From Pseudodesulfovibrio tunisiensis (GTDB lineage Bacteria > Desulfobacterota > Desulfovibrionia > Desulfovibrionales > Desulfovibrionaceae): a DNA stretch of 64,000 nt. The position numbers and the translations under genes are program-made. Below, piece after piece: positions 19,391 to 27,156 of the stretch. Position 1 is the first letter of the stretch. Every line of letters begins with the position of its first letter. The notes below the pieces were generated by a model, which was not told where the DNA came from, searched no databases, and saw only the letters and a program-made list of their open reading frames with translations. The stretch lies in NCBI RefSeq assembly GCF_022809775.1, contig NZ_CP094380.1, positions 3,075,501-3,139,500 of the forward strand, written 5' to 3'.

Positions 19391-19405
19391 GGATGCCGCT
19401 GGCGG

Positions 19406-19437
19406 CTCAAGAACCTTTTCGGGAAAAGGTTCTTGAG
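19406..19437. repeat. 32-bp near-perfect palindrome after the RlmL-like gene
   Basis: CTCAAGAACCTTTTC (19406-19420) and GAAAAGGTTCTTGAG (19423-19437) are perfect inverted repeats separated by two G residues, 16 bases after the stop codon. No T-run follows (AATTTCCC), so it may be a processing or termination hairpin adjoining the dispersed repeat. Confidence 0.6.
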
Positions 19438-19444
19438 AATTTCC

Positions 19445-19756
19445 CAAAGCTTTTTGGCGCTCCGCCGCCTGTGAAGGATGGGCGAGCCTGTCCAGCTCGT
19501 ATGGCGGCGTAGGGAGAGGCGGAAAAGCGGAAGATTCTGCTCTCGAAGAATACAACTCGGGGGAAACTGGCAAAAAGGAAAAGCCATTTTTTTGAAGCCT
19601 CCCTGTCCTGAGAATTGGAAAAGGCCCGATGAATGTCTCGGCAGAGCATTCATCGGGCCTTTTCCAATTCTCAGGACGGAATGGGGATCCAAGGGGCCTT
19701 GCTCCTTGGCGGGTCCGGGCAGAGCCCCGCCCCCCGGGAGGGTCGCCGAAGGCCTC
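19445..19756. repeat. dispersed intergenic repeat, full copy B (inverted relative to copy A)
   Basis: About 310 bases whose reverse complement aligns over its whole length with copy A at 50787-51104 (by eye roughly four bases in five). Shared landmarks: the AAAGCTTT-GGCGC end, the CGCCGCCATRC block, a poly-purine stretch, a long hairpin (19606-19676) and the GGCGACCCTCCCGG end. It lies between convergent genes. Short frames across it have no coding character. Confidence 0.75.
19606..19676. repeat. 30-bp perfect stem of the dispersed repeat (copy B)
   Basis: The left arm starts TCCTGAGAATTGGAAAAGG and the right arm ends CCTTTTCCAATTCTCAGGA; they pair without mismatch over 30 bp around a roughly 11-base centre. 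The same position in copy A has a different but equally self-complementary sequence. Confidence 0.75.
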
Positions 19757-19759
19757 TTC

Positions 19760-20917
19760 CTACAAGGCCTGTGCGCAGGCCCATGCCGAACTCCAGGCCC
19801 ATTGCAGATTGTGTCCGCCGAGGTGCCCGGTCACGTCGAGACATTCGCCGATGGCGTACAGGCCCGGGATGCTTTTGCATTCGAATGTCTTGGACGAGAA
19901 TTGATCGGTGTTGATGCCGCCTGCCGTGACTTCGGCCTTGGCATAGCCTTCGGTGCGTGCGGGCACGAACTCCCAGTGGTGGATCAGCGCGGCGATGCGT
20001 TTGCTGTGCGCGGTGGAAAGCTGGTTCACGGGCATGTCCGCGAGATCGGGCGGCAGCAGGGCCGGGGCCAGCCGCTTGGGCAGAATGGTTGCCAGAAAAT
20101 TGCGCAGCAGGGTCTTGGACGCATGGGCTTCGGTCAGCACGGCTTCCATGTCCTGCGTCGGGAGCAGATTCACGACCACGGATTGGCCCGGTTGCCAGTA
20201 CGAGGACGCCTGAAGCACGGCCGGACCGGAAATGCCCTTGTGCGTGAAGAGCAGGTCGTCGGTGAAGGTGTTGCCGTTGCAGGTGACGGAAGCGGGCAGC
20301 GCGGTTCCGGCAAGGGAACGGCACAGGGAGGCGTCCGTCCCGGACAGGAGCAGGGGAACCAGTGCCGGGCGGGGCGTGATCACATCCAGATTCAGGGCTT
20401 TTGCCAGATCAAGGGCAAGGCGGGTTGCGCCGATGGCGGGCCATGATGGGCCGCCAAGGGCCATGACGACCTTGTGCGCCCGGATGCCGGACACGGAAAA
20501 GGGCTCGCCCGGATTCAGATCGGTGATCCTTGTGTTCAGGCGAATGTCCGCCCCGGCCTTGTGCGCCTGATCCGTGAGGGTTCCGGCGATCTTGCCTGCT
20601 CCTTCGGTGCAGAAAAGCTGGCCTGCGGCCTTTTCCTCGTATGACAGGCCGTGCTCCGCGAAAAAGGAGACCACATCCCACGGCGTGTGCCGGGCGAGTG
20701 CGGATTTCACGAAGTGCGGATTGGCGCACAGGAAATTGTCCGGCCCGGTGGCGAGGTTGGTGAAGTTGCAGCGGCCGCCGCCGGACACGCGAACCTTGCG
20801 TGCGGTTTTGGGCGCGTGGTCGAGCACCACGATGCGCAGGCCGCGCCGGGCCGCGTGGATGGCGCAGTACAGGCCGGAGGCTCCGGCCCCGAGAATGGCT
20901 ACGTCGAAGATTGGCAT
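19760..20917 (-). CDS. BaiN/HI0933-type NAD(P)/FAD-dependent oxidoreductase
   Basis: 385 residues. The N-terminal FAD fold reads VAILGAGASGLYCAIHAARR, followed by the family signature KVRVSGGGRCNFTNL, the central KVVMALGGPSWPAIGATRLA, LLFTHKGISGPAVLQASSYW, and the C-terminal PGLYAIGECLDVTGHLGGHN. Family members are flavoproteins of mostly unknown substrate (some reduce bile acids). The start at 20917 was chosen because the FAD motif begins within 10 residues; the frame runs open further upstream but has no homology there. No strong ribosome site. Confidence 0.83.
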   Translation of the reverse strand: MPIFDVAILGAGASGLYCAIHAARRGLRIVVLDHAPKTARKVRVSGGGRCNFTNLATGPDNFLCANPHFVKSALARHTPWDVVSFFAEHGLSYEEKAAGQLFCTEGAGKIAGTLTDQAHKAGADIRLNTRITDLNPGEPFSVSGIRAHKVVMALGGPSWPAIGATRLALDLAKALNLDVITPRPALVPLLLSGTDASLCRSLAGTALPASVTCNGNTFTDDLLFTHKGISGPAVLQASSYWQPGQSVVVNLLPTQDMEAVLTEAHASKTLLRNFLATILPKRLAPALLPPDLADMPVNQLSTAHSKRIAALIHHWEFVPARTEGYAKAEVTAGGINTDQFSSKTFECKSIPGLYAIGECLDVTGHLGGHNLQWAWSSAWACAQAL

Positions 20918-21059
20918 GGCCCGGTTGTAGGCTGCGGGCGGACAGGGTGCAAGCATTGTGTGGAAGCGTCGGTTTTGCGCGGCTGCGTCTTCCCTTCCGA
21001 TACGGTTTCTGCTATGTGCTTGAAACCAAACGCGAGAATTAGCGGAGGAGGAAAGCGCT

Positions 21060-21149
21060 ATGGAAGGTTTTTTCTGGTTTTTTCTGGGCCTGGGAATGAC
21101 CATCGCCGCGCTGGTGATGGTGAAGATCAGCACGCCCAACGAGGACTAG
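21060..21149 (+). CDS. 29-residue single-span membrane peptide
   Basis: The frame MEGFFWFFLGLGMTIAALVM then VKISTPNED ends in TAG. GGAGGAGG (21043-21050) is a very strong ribosome site 9 bases before the ATG. Residues 3-20 form one membrane helix, with a short charged C-terminus. The gene has its own terminator (21184-21218), separating it from exonuclease III. Function unknown; size is like CydX or KdpF-type accessory peptides, but no partner complex is next to it. The ribosome site, membrane character and terminator together argue for a real gene. Confidence 0.6.
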   Translation: MEGFFWFFLGLGMTIAALVMVKISTPNED

Positions 21150-21183
21150 TCGGCTGATTGCCGGGTTGCCGGCAGGAATTTTC

Positions 21184-21218
21184 GGGGAACCCGCCGGGTG
21201 TGGCGCGTTCCCCTTTTT
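21184..21218 (+). terminator. intrinsic terminator after the 29-residue peptide gene
   Basis: GGGGAACCCGCC (21184-21195) pairs with GGCGCGTTCCCC with one mismatch around a 6-base loop, followed by five T residues. Confidence 0.7.
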
Positions 21219-21238
21219 CATATTCGTCCGGAGACGCA

Positions 21239-22006
21239 ATGATCATCTATTCCTGGAACGTGAACGGCTACCGCGCCGTAATCAAGAAGAACTTTCGCGA
21301 GTGGCTGGCAGCCTGCGGCGGCGACGTGATCATGCTGCAGGAAACCAAGGCCGAGCCGGAACAGATTCCCGAGGCGGACCGCGAGCCGGAAGCCTATCCC
21401 TTTCGCTACTGGAACTGGTCCAAGGGAAAGAAGGGATATTCCGGCACCAGCGCCTTTGCCCGCGTGCAGCCTCTGGCCGTGGACTACGGTCTGCCCGGTG
21501 AAGCATATCAGGGCGAGGGGCGCGTCATCCGCATGGAATACGAGGCGTTCCATCTTCTGAACATCTATTTTCCCAACGGCCAGATGTCGGATGAGCGGCT
21601 TGCTTTCAAGATGGGCTTCTATGACGATTTTCTGGCTTATGCTGAGGAATTGCGCAAGACCAAGCCCGTGGTTGTTGGCGGGGATTTCAACACCGCGCAT
21701 ACCGAAATCGATCTCAAGAACCCCAGGTCCAATGCGGAACGCTCCGGGTTCCTGCCCGAGGAACGCGCGTGGATCGACACGTTCATCAGCCATGGATACG
21801 TGGATTCCTTCCGCATGTTCGAACCCGGGCCGCATCACTATTCATGGTGGTCCTACCGCTTCAACGCGCGCAAGAACAACGCGGGGTGGCGCATCGACTA
21901 CTTTTTCGTGTCCGAGGAACTGCGTGACAGGGTGACGCGCGCATGGATCGAGCCCGATGTCATGGGTTCGGATCATTGTCCCATCGGCATAGAACTGGAC
22001 GTGTAG
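21239..22006 (+). CDS. xth: exodeoxyribonuclease III / AP endonuclease
   Basis: 255 residues of the exonuclease III (ExoA/XthA) family of endonuclease-exonuclease-phosphatase fold. Motifs: SWNVNGYRA, MLQETKAEP (metal Glu), VVVGGDFNTAHTEIDLKNP (Asp/Asn active site), WRIDYFFVSEEL and MGSDHCPIGIEL (catalytic Asp-His). It cuts DNA 5' to abasic sites and removes 3' blocks. The start is close behind the upstream terminator; CCGGAGA provides the ribosome site. Confidence 0.93.
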   Translation: MIIYSWNVNGYRAVIKKNFREWLAACGGDVIMLQETKAEPEQIPEADREPEAYPFRYWNWSKGKKGYSGTSAFARVQPLAVDYGLPGEAYQGEGRVIRMEYEAFHLLNIYFPNGQMSDERLAFKMGFYDDFLAYAEELRKTKPVVVGGDFNTAHTEIDLKNPRSNAERSGFLPEERAWIDTFISHGYVDSFRMFEPGPHHYSWWSYRFNARKNNAGWRIDYFFVSEELRDRVTRAWIEPDVMGSDHCPIGIELDV

Positions 22007-22030
22007 CGGAATTTCATTCGCCAAGGCAAG

Positions 22031-22067
22031 ACGCCCCCCTGCGATTCTGTTGCTGGGGGGCGTTTTC
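22031..22067 (+). terminator. intrinsic terminator after xth
   Basis: ACGCCCCCC (22031-22039) and GGGGGGCGT (22055-22063) form a 9-bp stem followed by TTT-C-T; convergent with the photolyase, for which the A-run on the other side also works. Confidence 0.7.
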
Positions 22068-22090
22068 TGTCAGGGGGCGGAGAGGCCCTG

Positions 22091-23455
22091 TCAGAAGCCG
22101 TTCATGAGTCCGGGCTGCATCTGTGCGTCGATGTACTGCTGAATCCTGAACTTGGATTTCGCGCCGTTGTAGCTCATGAACCGGATCTTGCCGAACACCG
22201 GACGTTCCTTCCATGCCCGGTCGTGCACACCGCCGATGGACCAGGCTATGCCGGTGTAGCCGTTGGAATCCCGGCCGTCGAGCTGATAGCGGTCGTTGAG
22301 CAGAATGGCGAATTGCATGGCCTGTTCCGGTGATTCGGTCCACTCCAGAATCTTCTTGGCCCAGTACATGCGCATGTAGCCGTGCATGTATCCGGTGCGG
22401 ACCATTTCGGTCTGGGCTGCGTTCCACAGCGGATCATGGGTCATGCCGCGTTCGAATTCCTCCAGCGAGTAGAGGTGTGGTCGTGGATCGTCCCGATGTG
22501 CGTCCAGCGAGTCCTGCGCCCACTGGGGAAAGCACGTCACGGAGTCGTAGTCCGGGGAATGCAGGCAGAAGTTGTCCGCCAGCTCCCGGCGCACGATCAT
22601 TTCCTCGATGAATGCATCCACGGACTGCTGGTCAGCGCCGGACTGCATGACTTCCAGCGCTGCGCGCAACGAGGATATCTGGCCGAAATGCAGGTACGGG
22701 GACAGGCCGGACACAACCGGGTCCGTGGGCACGTTGCGCCCCTTGCCATATCGGTTCAGGCGTGTGGCGATGAAGGTGTCGAGCCGACTGCGGGCCGCGT
22801 CCTCGCCCGGTTCGAACGGTATGTCGCGATCAATTCCGGACAGATTGGCGGCATGTTCCAGCGCCTGCTCCCATGTGGCCGAAGCGGGGCGGGATTCCAG
22901 GGGGAAGGGATGACGTACCAGACCGGGCGGTTCCACGAGAAAGTCGGGCAGGTTGCGGTGGATTTTGGGGCGGATGGTACGGGCCATGTATTCCCGCTTG
23001 TCCGAGGCTGCGCGGCACGGCACCAGATTGCGGGAATCGGTTTCCCACACCGGGACCGGAACGTCCCGCAGCACGCTGGCGACCCAGTCGCGTTTGAGGC
23101 GCAGGGGATCGAAATCCGTGACCACGGCCGAGGCGCGCAGTTCGCGGCAGAGTTCGGGCACGGCCCTGTCCGGCGAGTCCAATCGGAGCAGGAACGGAAT
23201 GTTGTTGTCTTCCAACGTCTTGGCGGTCTCTTCCAGACCGCGAACCAGAAATCGGAACTGGCGGGGACCGGCCTCCAGAAATGCCGGGGAAAGGCCGTAG
23301 ACCACGCATACGGGCACCAGTCGCTTCAGCGCCATGCGCTGGGCGCGCAACAGCCCCCAGTTGTCCCGGGCGCGGTGCTCCCGGTGCATCCAGTAGACAA
23401 CAGGCCCGGATTCCCCGGTCCCGTCCCTGAGTAGTATGGATCGTGTTTTCGTCAT
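22091..23455 (-). CDS. phr: deoxyribodipyrimidine photo-lyase, class II
   Basis: 454 residues, class II cyclobutane pyrimidine dimer photolyase. N-terminal photolyase alpha/beta domain (VVYWMHREHRARDNWGLLRA), then the FAD-binding helical domain with GLSPYLHFGQISSLRAALEV, MIVRRELADNFCLHSPDYDS, TGYMHGYMRMYWAKKILEW and DGRDSNGYTGIAWSIGGVHDR, all class II signatures. It repairs UV dimers using light and reduced FAD. Finding one in a presumed anaerobe is not unusual for surface-water lineages. A second repair gene (xth) is its convergent neighbour. Confidence 0.93.
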   Translation of the reverse strand: MTKTRSILLRDGTGESGPVVYWMHREHRARDNWGLLRAQRMALKRLVPVCVVYGLSPAFLEAGPRQFRFLVRGLEETAKTLEDNNIPFLLRLDSPDRAVPELCRELRASAVVTDFDPLRLKRDWVASVLRDVPVPVWETDSRNLVPCRAASDKREYMARTIRPKIHRNLPDFLVEPPGLVRHPFPLESRPASATWEQALEHAANLSGIDRDIPFEPGEDAARSRLDTFIATRLNRYGKGRNVPTDPVVSGLSPYLHFGQISSLRAALEVMQSGADQQSVDAFIEEMIVRRELADNFCLHSPDYDSVTCFPQWAQDSLDAHRDDPRPHLYSLEEFERGMTHDPLWNAAQTEMVRTGYMHGYMRMYWAKKILEWTESPEQAMQFAILLNDRYQLDGRDSNGYTGIAWSIGGVHDRAWKERPVFGKIRFMSYNGAKSKFRIQQYIDAQMQPGLMNGF

Positions 23456-23580
23456 GCCGGGAGCCTAGCATGCCTCGGCTCGGATGGCATCATCCGGGCA
23501 GGGAAACATTTATCATTCGCTGTCGGCACGATCCGCGTATCTTGGGGGAAAACGCGTTTCTTTGAAAAAGGAGTTTTCTG

Positions 23581-23985
23581 ATGAAGGCGAAATATCTGGT
23601 GTCCGGCCTGCTGTTTCTGGCTCTGCTCATGCCGCTGCTGGCCCCGGCTCAGGAGGAGGTGGCGCGCATCTCTCCGGAGGAGACCGCAGCACTGCTCGAT
23701 TCCCCGGACGTGACCATCATCGATGTGCGGGCCCTGCGCGACTGGAACTCCGGCGATGCCATGATTCGCGGGGCGATCCGTCGCGATCCGGCCAAGGCCC
23801 GGGACTGGGGGCGGGATTTGGACAGGGACCGGGAGATCATTCTCTACTGCGCCTGACACAATGAGTACACCAGCGTCCGGGTGGCGCTGCGGCTCATGCG
23901 CATGGGGCTGACCAACGTGAAGGTCCTGAAGGGCGGATGGGAGGAATGGGAGAAGAGAAGGCTGCCGACCCAGCCTCGGGAATAG
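23581..23985 (+). CDS. periplasmic rhodanese-family selenoprotein with in-frame UGA (selenocysteine)
   Basis: 134 residues if UGA at 23854-23856 is read as selenocysteine. A signal peptide (MKAKYLVSGLLFLALLMPLL then APAQ) precedes a rhodanese domain: ARISPEETAALLDSPDVTII, DVRALRDWNSGDAMIRGAI, then REIILYCA-U-HNEYTSVRVA and LRLMRMGLTNVKVLKGGWEEW. Homology runs straight across the UGA in the same frame, and homologues have cysteine there (YCACPNEATS), so UGA replaces a family cysteine two residues after the active-site Cys. A SECIS-like hairpin follows. AAAAAGGAG precedes the ATG. The alternative is a nonsense mutation. Confidence 0.8.
23857..23897 (+). promoter_or_regulatory. candidate bacterial SECIS hairpin
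   Basis: Directly 3' of the UGA: ATGAG (23861-23865) pairs with CTCAT (23893-23897), and CAGCG (23871-23875) pairs with CGCTG (23885-23889), leaving apical loop UCCGGGUGG that contains G-G-G-U. The apical loop begins 19 bases after the UGA, inside the distance range accepted for bacterial SelB-binding elements. Confidence 0.55.
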
Positions 23986-23994
23986 GCAGGCACG

Positions 23995-25338
23995 TTACCG
24001 GTATTTTTCAAGCACGGCGCGGACCTGTTTCAGCTTGTGCGAGGCCGCGGCATTGTCCGGGGCCAGTTCCACGGCATGCTCCAGAAAGGGAAGCGCGTCC
24101 TCGTACATGCGCAGGTCCAGATACAGGGAGCCCATGTTGAAGGCCACCACGTCATGCTCCTTGTGGAAGTCGGGATCGATTTCCAGCGTCTTCTCGAAGC
24201 ATTCCAGGGCGCGCATGCGTTCTCCGCCCTCGTGCAGGGCAAGGCCCAGATTGTAGTGCAGAACCGCGTCCTTCGGGCTGATGCGCAGGGCCTTGCGGTA
24301 CACGTCCACGGCCTCTCGCCATTTGCCCTGACTGCGCAGCACGATGCCCAGCCTGTTGTACAGGATCAGGTCGTCCACGCTCTGGCCGCGCTTGGCCCGG
24401 ATCACGTTGTTCAGGTATTTTTCCGCCAGAGCCGGGGCCTCGCCCGCCACGATGTCCGCGATGCGTTCCGCCACCTCGCCGAGCATGTCCGCGTTCTCGC
24501 GGGTGGCCATTTCCACACTCTGGTCAAGGTATTCCTCGGCCTGCTCCGGCTCGTCCCGGCGCAGATGCACCTCGGCTATCTCCAGCTTGCGGTCCGGGTT
24601 GAGCGGCGAGATGGCGTCCAGTTCCTTGAGGTAGGTCAGCGCCTTGTCATCGTCCATGTCCTTGAATATCCCGGCCAGTTTCTTGAGCGGCCTGAGGTAC
24701 AGGGGATTGTTTTCGTGGGCATCGATGTAGGCGCGGGCTGCCTTGTCGGTCTCGCCCATGGCAAGGAGCGCGTCCGCGCGCAGACACAGTCCGCGTGCAC
24801 TGTCCGGCTTGAGCATCAGGATGCGGTCCGTGACTTCCAGCGCTTCGTCCGGGTTGTCGGTATCAATGAGTCTGCGGCATCGTTCCATGTGCGACTTGAG
24901 TTCGCCGGGCGGAGATATGCACTGGGCCAACTGTTCGATGATGCGGTCTGCTGACGCGGGCTTGCAGATCACGTTGTCCACGCCCAGCTCGAACAGATAG
25001 GCCACGGCATCGCTTCTGGCTTCCCATGTCAGAAGCACCACGCATGTTTCCGGATGCTCCCGGCCCAGCCGTTGCACGAACCCGGTGCTTGTGGACGCGC
25101 CGAACATGCGTTCCACCAGAGCCACGCAGGGAACGGATTCCGCGGCAAGCTGCCGGATGCGCTCCAGCGCGGCCTGTGGAGACTGATAGGTGAACTGGCA
25201 TTCCCGCCGAATGCCCAGAATGTGGGTGACGATGTTGCGCAGGGACCGGGCAAAGGTCGCATCATCCGAGACGCAGACCAGTGTGCCCTGTCTGTTTTCC
25301 AGAAAATCCCACAACAGTCTCTGGTGCCTGTCCGCCAT
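23995..25338 (-). CDS. degenerate receiver domain plus tetratricopeptide repeats
   Basis: 447 residues. Residues about 15-140 have a CheY-like layout (GTLVCVSDDATFARSLRNIV, CVALVERMFGAS, CVVLLTWEAR, NVICKPAS) with the conserved Lys but Glu-Arg where the phospho-acceptor Asp is expected. From about 170 to the end are six or more TPR units (for example LYNRLGIVLRSQGKWREAVD, LHYNLGLALHEGGERMRALE, FNMGSLYLDLRMYEDALPFL). Likely a scaffold or signalling adaptor without phosphorylation. GGAG lies 8 bases before the ATG at 25338; longer frames have no ribosome site. Closely paralogous to its upstream neighbour, only 43 bases away. Confidence 0.78.
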   Translation of the reverse strand: MADRHQRLLWDFLENRQGTLVCVSDDATFARSLRNIVTHILGIRRECQFTYQSPQAALERIRQLAAESVPCVALVERMFGASTSTGFVQRLGREHPETCVVLLTWEARSDAVAYLFELGVDNVICKPASADRIIEQLAQCISPPGELKSHMERCRRLIDTDNPDEALEVTDRILMLKPDSARGLCLRADALLAMGETDKAARAYIDAHENNPLYLRPLKKLAGIFKDMDDDKALTYLKELDAISPLNPDRKLEIAEVHLRRDEPEQAEEYLDQSVEMATRENADMLGEVAERIADIVAGEAPALAEKYLNNVIRAKRGQSVDDLILYNRLGIVLRSQGKWREAVDVYRKALRISPKDAVLHYNLGLALHEGGERMRALECFEKTLEIDPDFHKEHDVVAFNMGSLYLDLRMYEDALPFLEHAVELAPDNAAASHKLKQVRAVLEKYR

Positions 25339-25381
25339 GTCCGGGCTCCATTGTGCCGGAGTTGTTTCCTGTCGCCTTGCG

Positions 25382-26722
25382 TCAGGCCAGTGCCTTCCTG
25401 ATGGTATCCAGCCTGCGCTTGGCTGTGGCATTGTTCGGATTCAGGCGCAGGGCGTTTTCAAAGAAGGGAAGCGCATCCTCGTAGTGGCGCAGTTCCACAT
25501 ACAGGGCGCCGATGTTCACGGATGCGACCTCGCTGTCCTTGTGCAGGGCCGGATTGTGCTTGAGCGCCTCCTCGAAGCACTTGAGCGCCATGCGTTTCTC
25601 TCCGCCGTCATAGTAGGCCATGCCCATGTTGTAGTGCAGGCCCTCGTCGTTCGGGGAAATCTTGAGCGCCCGGGTGTAATTCTCGATGGCTTCGCGCCAT
25701 TTGCCCTGACCGCGCAACGCGATTCCCAGCTTGTTGAAGAGCACCAGATCGTCCTTGGTCAGGTTCGCGCCCTTGGATTCGATGACCTGGGCAAGGTATT
25801 TTTCGCTCATGCGCGGGGAGACCCTGGACACGGTCTCGGAAATGCGTTCCGCAACCGAACCGACCATGCTCATGGCTTCCCGGGTCGCGGTCTCGATGGC
25901 CTGATCGAAATACTTTTCGGCCGTGCCCACGTCGTTGCGCTTGAGGTGCACTGCACCGATGTCGGTCTTGCGTTCCGTGTTCAGGGGACTGAGCCTGTCA
26001 AGTCTTTTCATGTATTCGAGATACTTGTCCTCATCAATGTCCTTGTAGACATTGGCAAGCTTCTTGAGGGGCTCAAGATAGAGGCGCGAGCTTTCATGGG
26101 CCTTGAGATAACTGGCAATGGCCTTGTCCGAGTGCCCCGCCTCCAGAAACACATCGCCCTGAAGCATGAGTCCGGCAGGGCTGTTGGGCTTGATCTTCAG
26201 GATGGACTGGGCAATGCCCAGCACTTCCTTGAGCTTGCCTTCGGCCAGAAGCTGCTTGCCCTTGTGCATGAGTTCCGAGAGCTTGCCCTGCGGCTTGATG
26301 GTGAAGGCCAGCTTTTCGATGATGTTGTTCACGGACGCGGGTTTGGAAATGACGTTGTTCACGCCGATTTCGTAGAAATATGCGATGTTTTCGCGTCGGG
26401 TCTCGCCCACCAGCACAATGACTTTGGTTTCGGGCAGCAGTTTCTTCAGGGTGATGATGGTGTCCGTGGTGGGGCGGTCGGAAAGCAGCCGCTCGATGAC
26501 CATGATGATGGGGATGTTTTTTGACGTGCAGTCCTTGATCCGCTTGAGTGCCGGCTGCACGTTCTCGAAGGCGGACAGGCTGTCGCTTTTGATGCTCAGG
26601 GTTTTCTGGATGGTGGACTGCAGCATTTTTCGAAAAAGCAGATCCTGCGTGACAAGCACCAGGGTGCCGCCTTCCTTTTCGAAAAAATCATAGACTATGG
26701 CATCATATTTCTTGTCGGGCAT
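25382..26722 (-). CDS. degenerate receiver domain plus tetratricopeptide repeats, paralogue
   Basis: 446 residues, same architecture and length as the gene downstream. Receiver-like part: GTLVLVTQDLLFRKMLQSTI, PIIMVIERLLSDRPT (Glu replaces the phospho-Asp), VIVLVGETRRENI and NNVISKPAS. TPR array from about 170, ending LYVELRHYEDALPFFENALR. GGAG lies 6 bases before the ATG at 26722. Transcribed away from the adhesin, from a 434-bp shared upstream region, so co-regulation with the adhesin is possible but not shown. Gene pair formed by tandem duplication. Confidence 0.78.
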   Translation of the reverse strand: MPDKKYDAIVYDFFEKEGGTLVLVTQDLLFRKMLQSTIQKTLSIKSDSLSAFENVQPALKRIKDCTSKNIPIIMVIERLLSDRPTTDTIITLKKLLPETKVIVLVGETRRENIAYFYEIGVNNVISKPASVNNIIEKLAFTIKPQGKLSELMHKGKQLLAEGKLKEVLGIAQSILKIKPNSPAGLMLQGDVFLEAGHSDKAIASYLKAHESSRLYLEPLKKLANVYKDIDEDKYLEYMKRLDRLSPLNTERKTDIGAVHLKRNDVGTAEKYFDQAIETATREAMSMVGSVAERISETVSRVSPRMSEKYLAQVIESKGANLTKDDLVLFNKLGIALRGQGKWREAIENYTRALKISPNDEGLHYNMGMAYYDGGEKRMALKCFEEALKHNPALHKDSEVASVNIGALYVELRHYEDALPFFENALRLNPNNATAKRRLDTIRKALA

Positions 26723-26912
26723 TCTGGCTCCATACTCGCCGCCTTGCGGCTGTTGTTGCGATTTCTTCGCTGCATGTTCGCATGTTTCGCACGGTGTCGG
26801 AAGTATATTATTTCGCTTCCAAGTCACCGAGTCTTCATGCCCGCCCGGGAATTGAGCACGATCGATCCAGGAATTTCTCCTAGGTGGAAAAGTCTCCGCG
26901 AAAAAAAAGTTT

Positions 26913-26944
26913 TCCACAAAACATATGTGTACAATTTTTGTGGA
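26913..26944. promoter_or_regulatory. inverted repeat in the AT-rich region upstream of the adhesin
   Basis: TCCACAAAA (26913-26921) and TTTTGTGGA (26936-26944) are perfect 9-bp arms 14 bases apart in the 26723-27156 divergent region, which is far more AT-rich than the surroundings. Two further overlapping small hairpins (26996-27018 and 27015-27033) follow. A plausible regulator-binding site; no regulator identified. Confidence 0.35.
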
Positions 26945-27064
26945 TTCCATGTAATCATGTTTTTCAAGGCACAGTGAAAGATGAGAAGTGTCTAGGGATG
27001 CAGCTTTTTTATGCATCCTGTTGTCCACAGGATAACTTGCCGTGTTTCATGGAATTATTATGCA

Positions 27065-27093
27065 TTGACTTGCCTTTGGATGATATCTATAGA
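27065..27093 (+). promoter_or_regulatory. promoter of the giant adhesin gene
   Basis: TTGACT (27065-27070), exactly 17 bases, TATAGA (27088-27093), 63 bases upstream of the ATG. Among the best sigma-70-type promoters in the window. Confidence 0.6.
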
Positions 27094-27156
27094 CTGTACA
27101 GAACTCCGTGCAGTCCGTGACTGACTGGCGGTCAATTTTTGCCTCAGGAGGCTTGT

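Noticed and set aside
19391..19759. Small frames across the dispersed repeat as genes
   Set aside because: They are created by the repeat and hairpin, appear on both strands, and correspond to nothing conserved at protein level between copies.
23581..23856. Rhodanese gene as a 91-residue pseudogene ending at TGA
   Set aside because: Homology and reading frame continue perfectly for 42 codons after the TGA, a hairpin is in the SECIS position, and the codon replaces a family cysteine.
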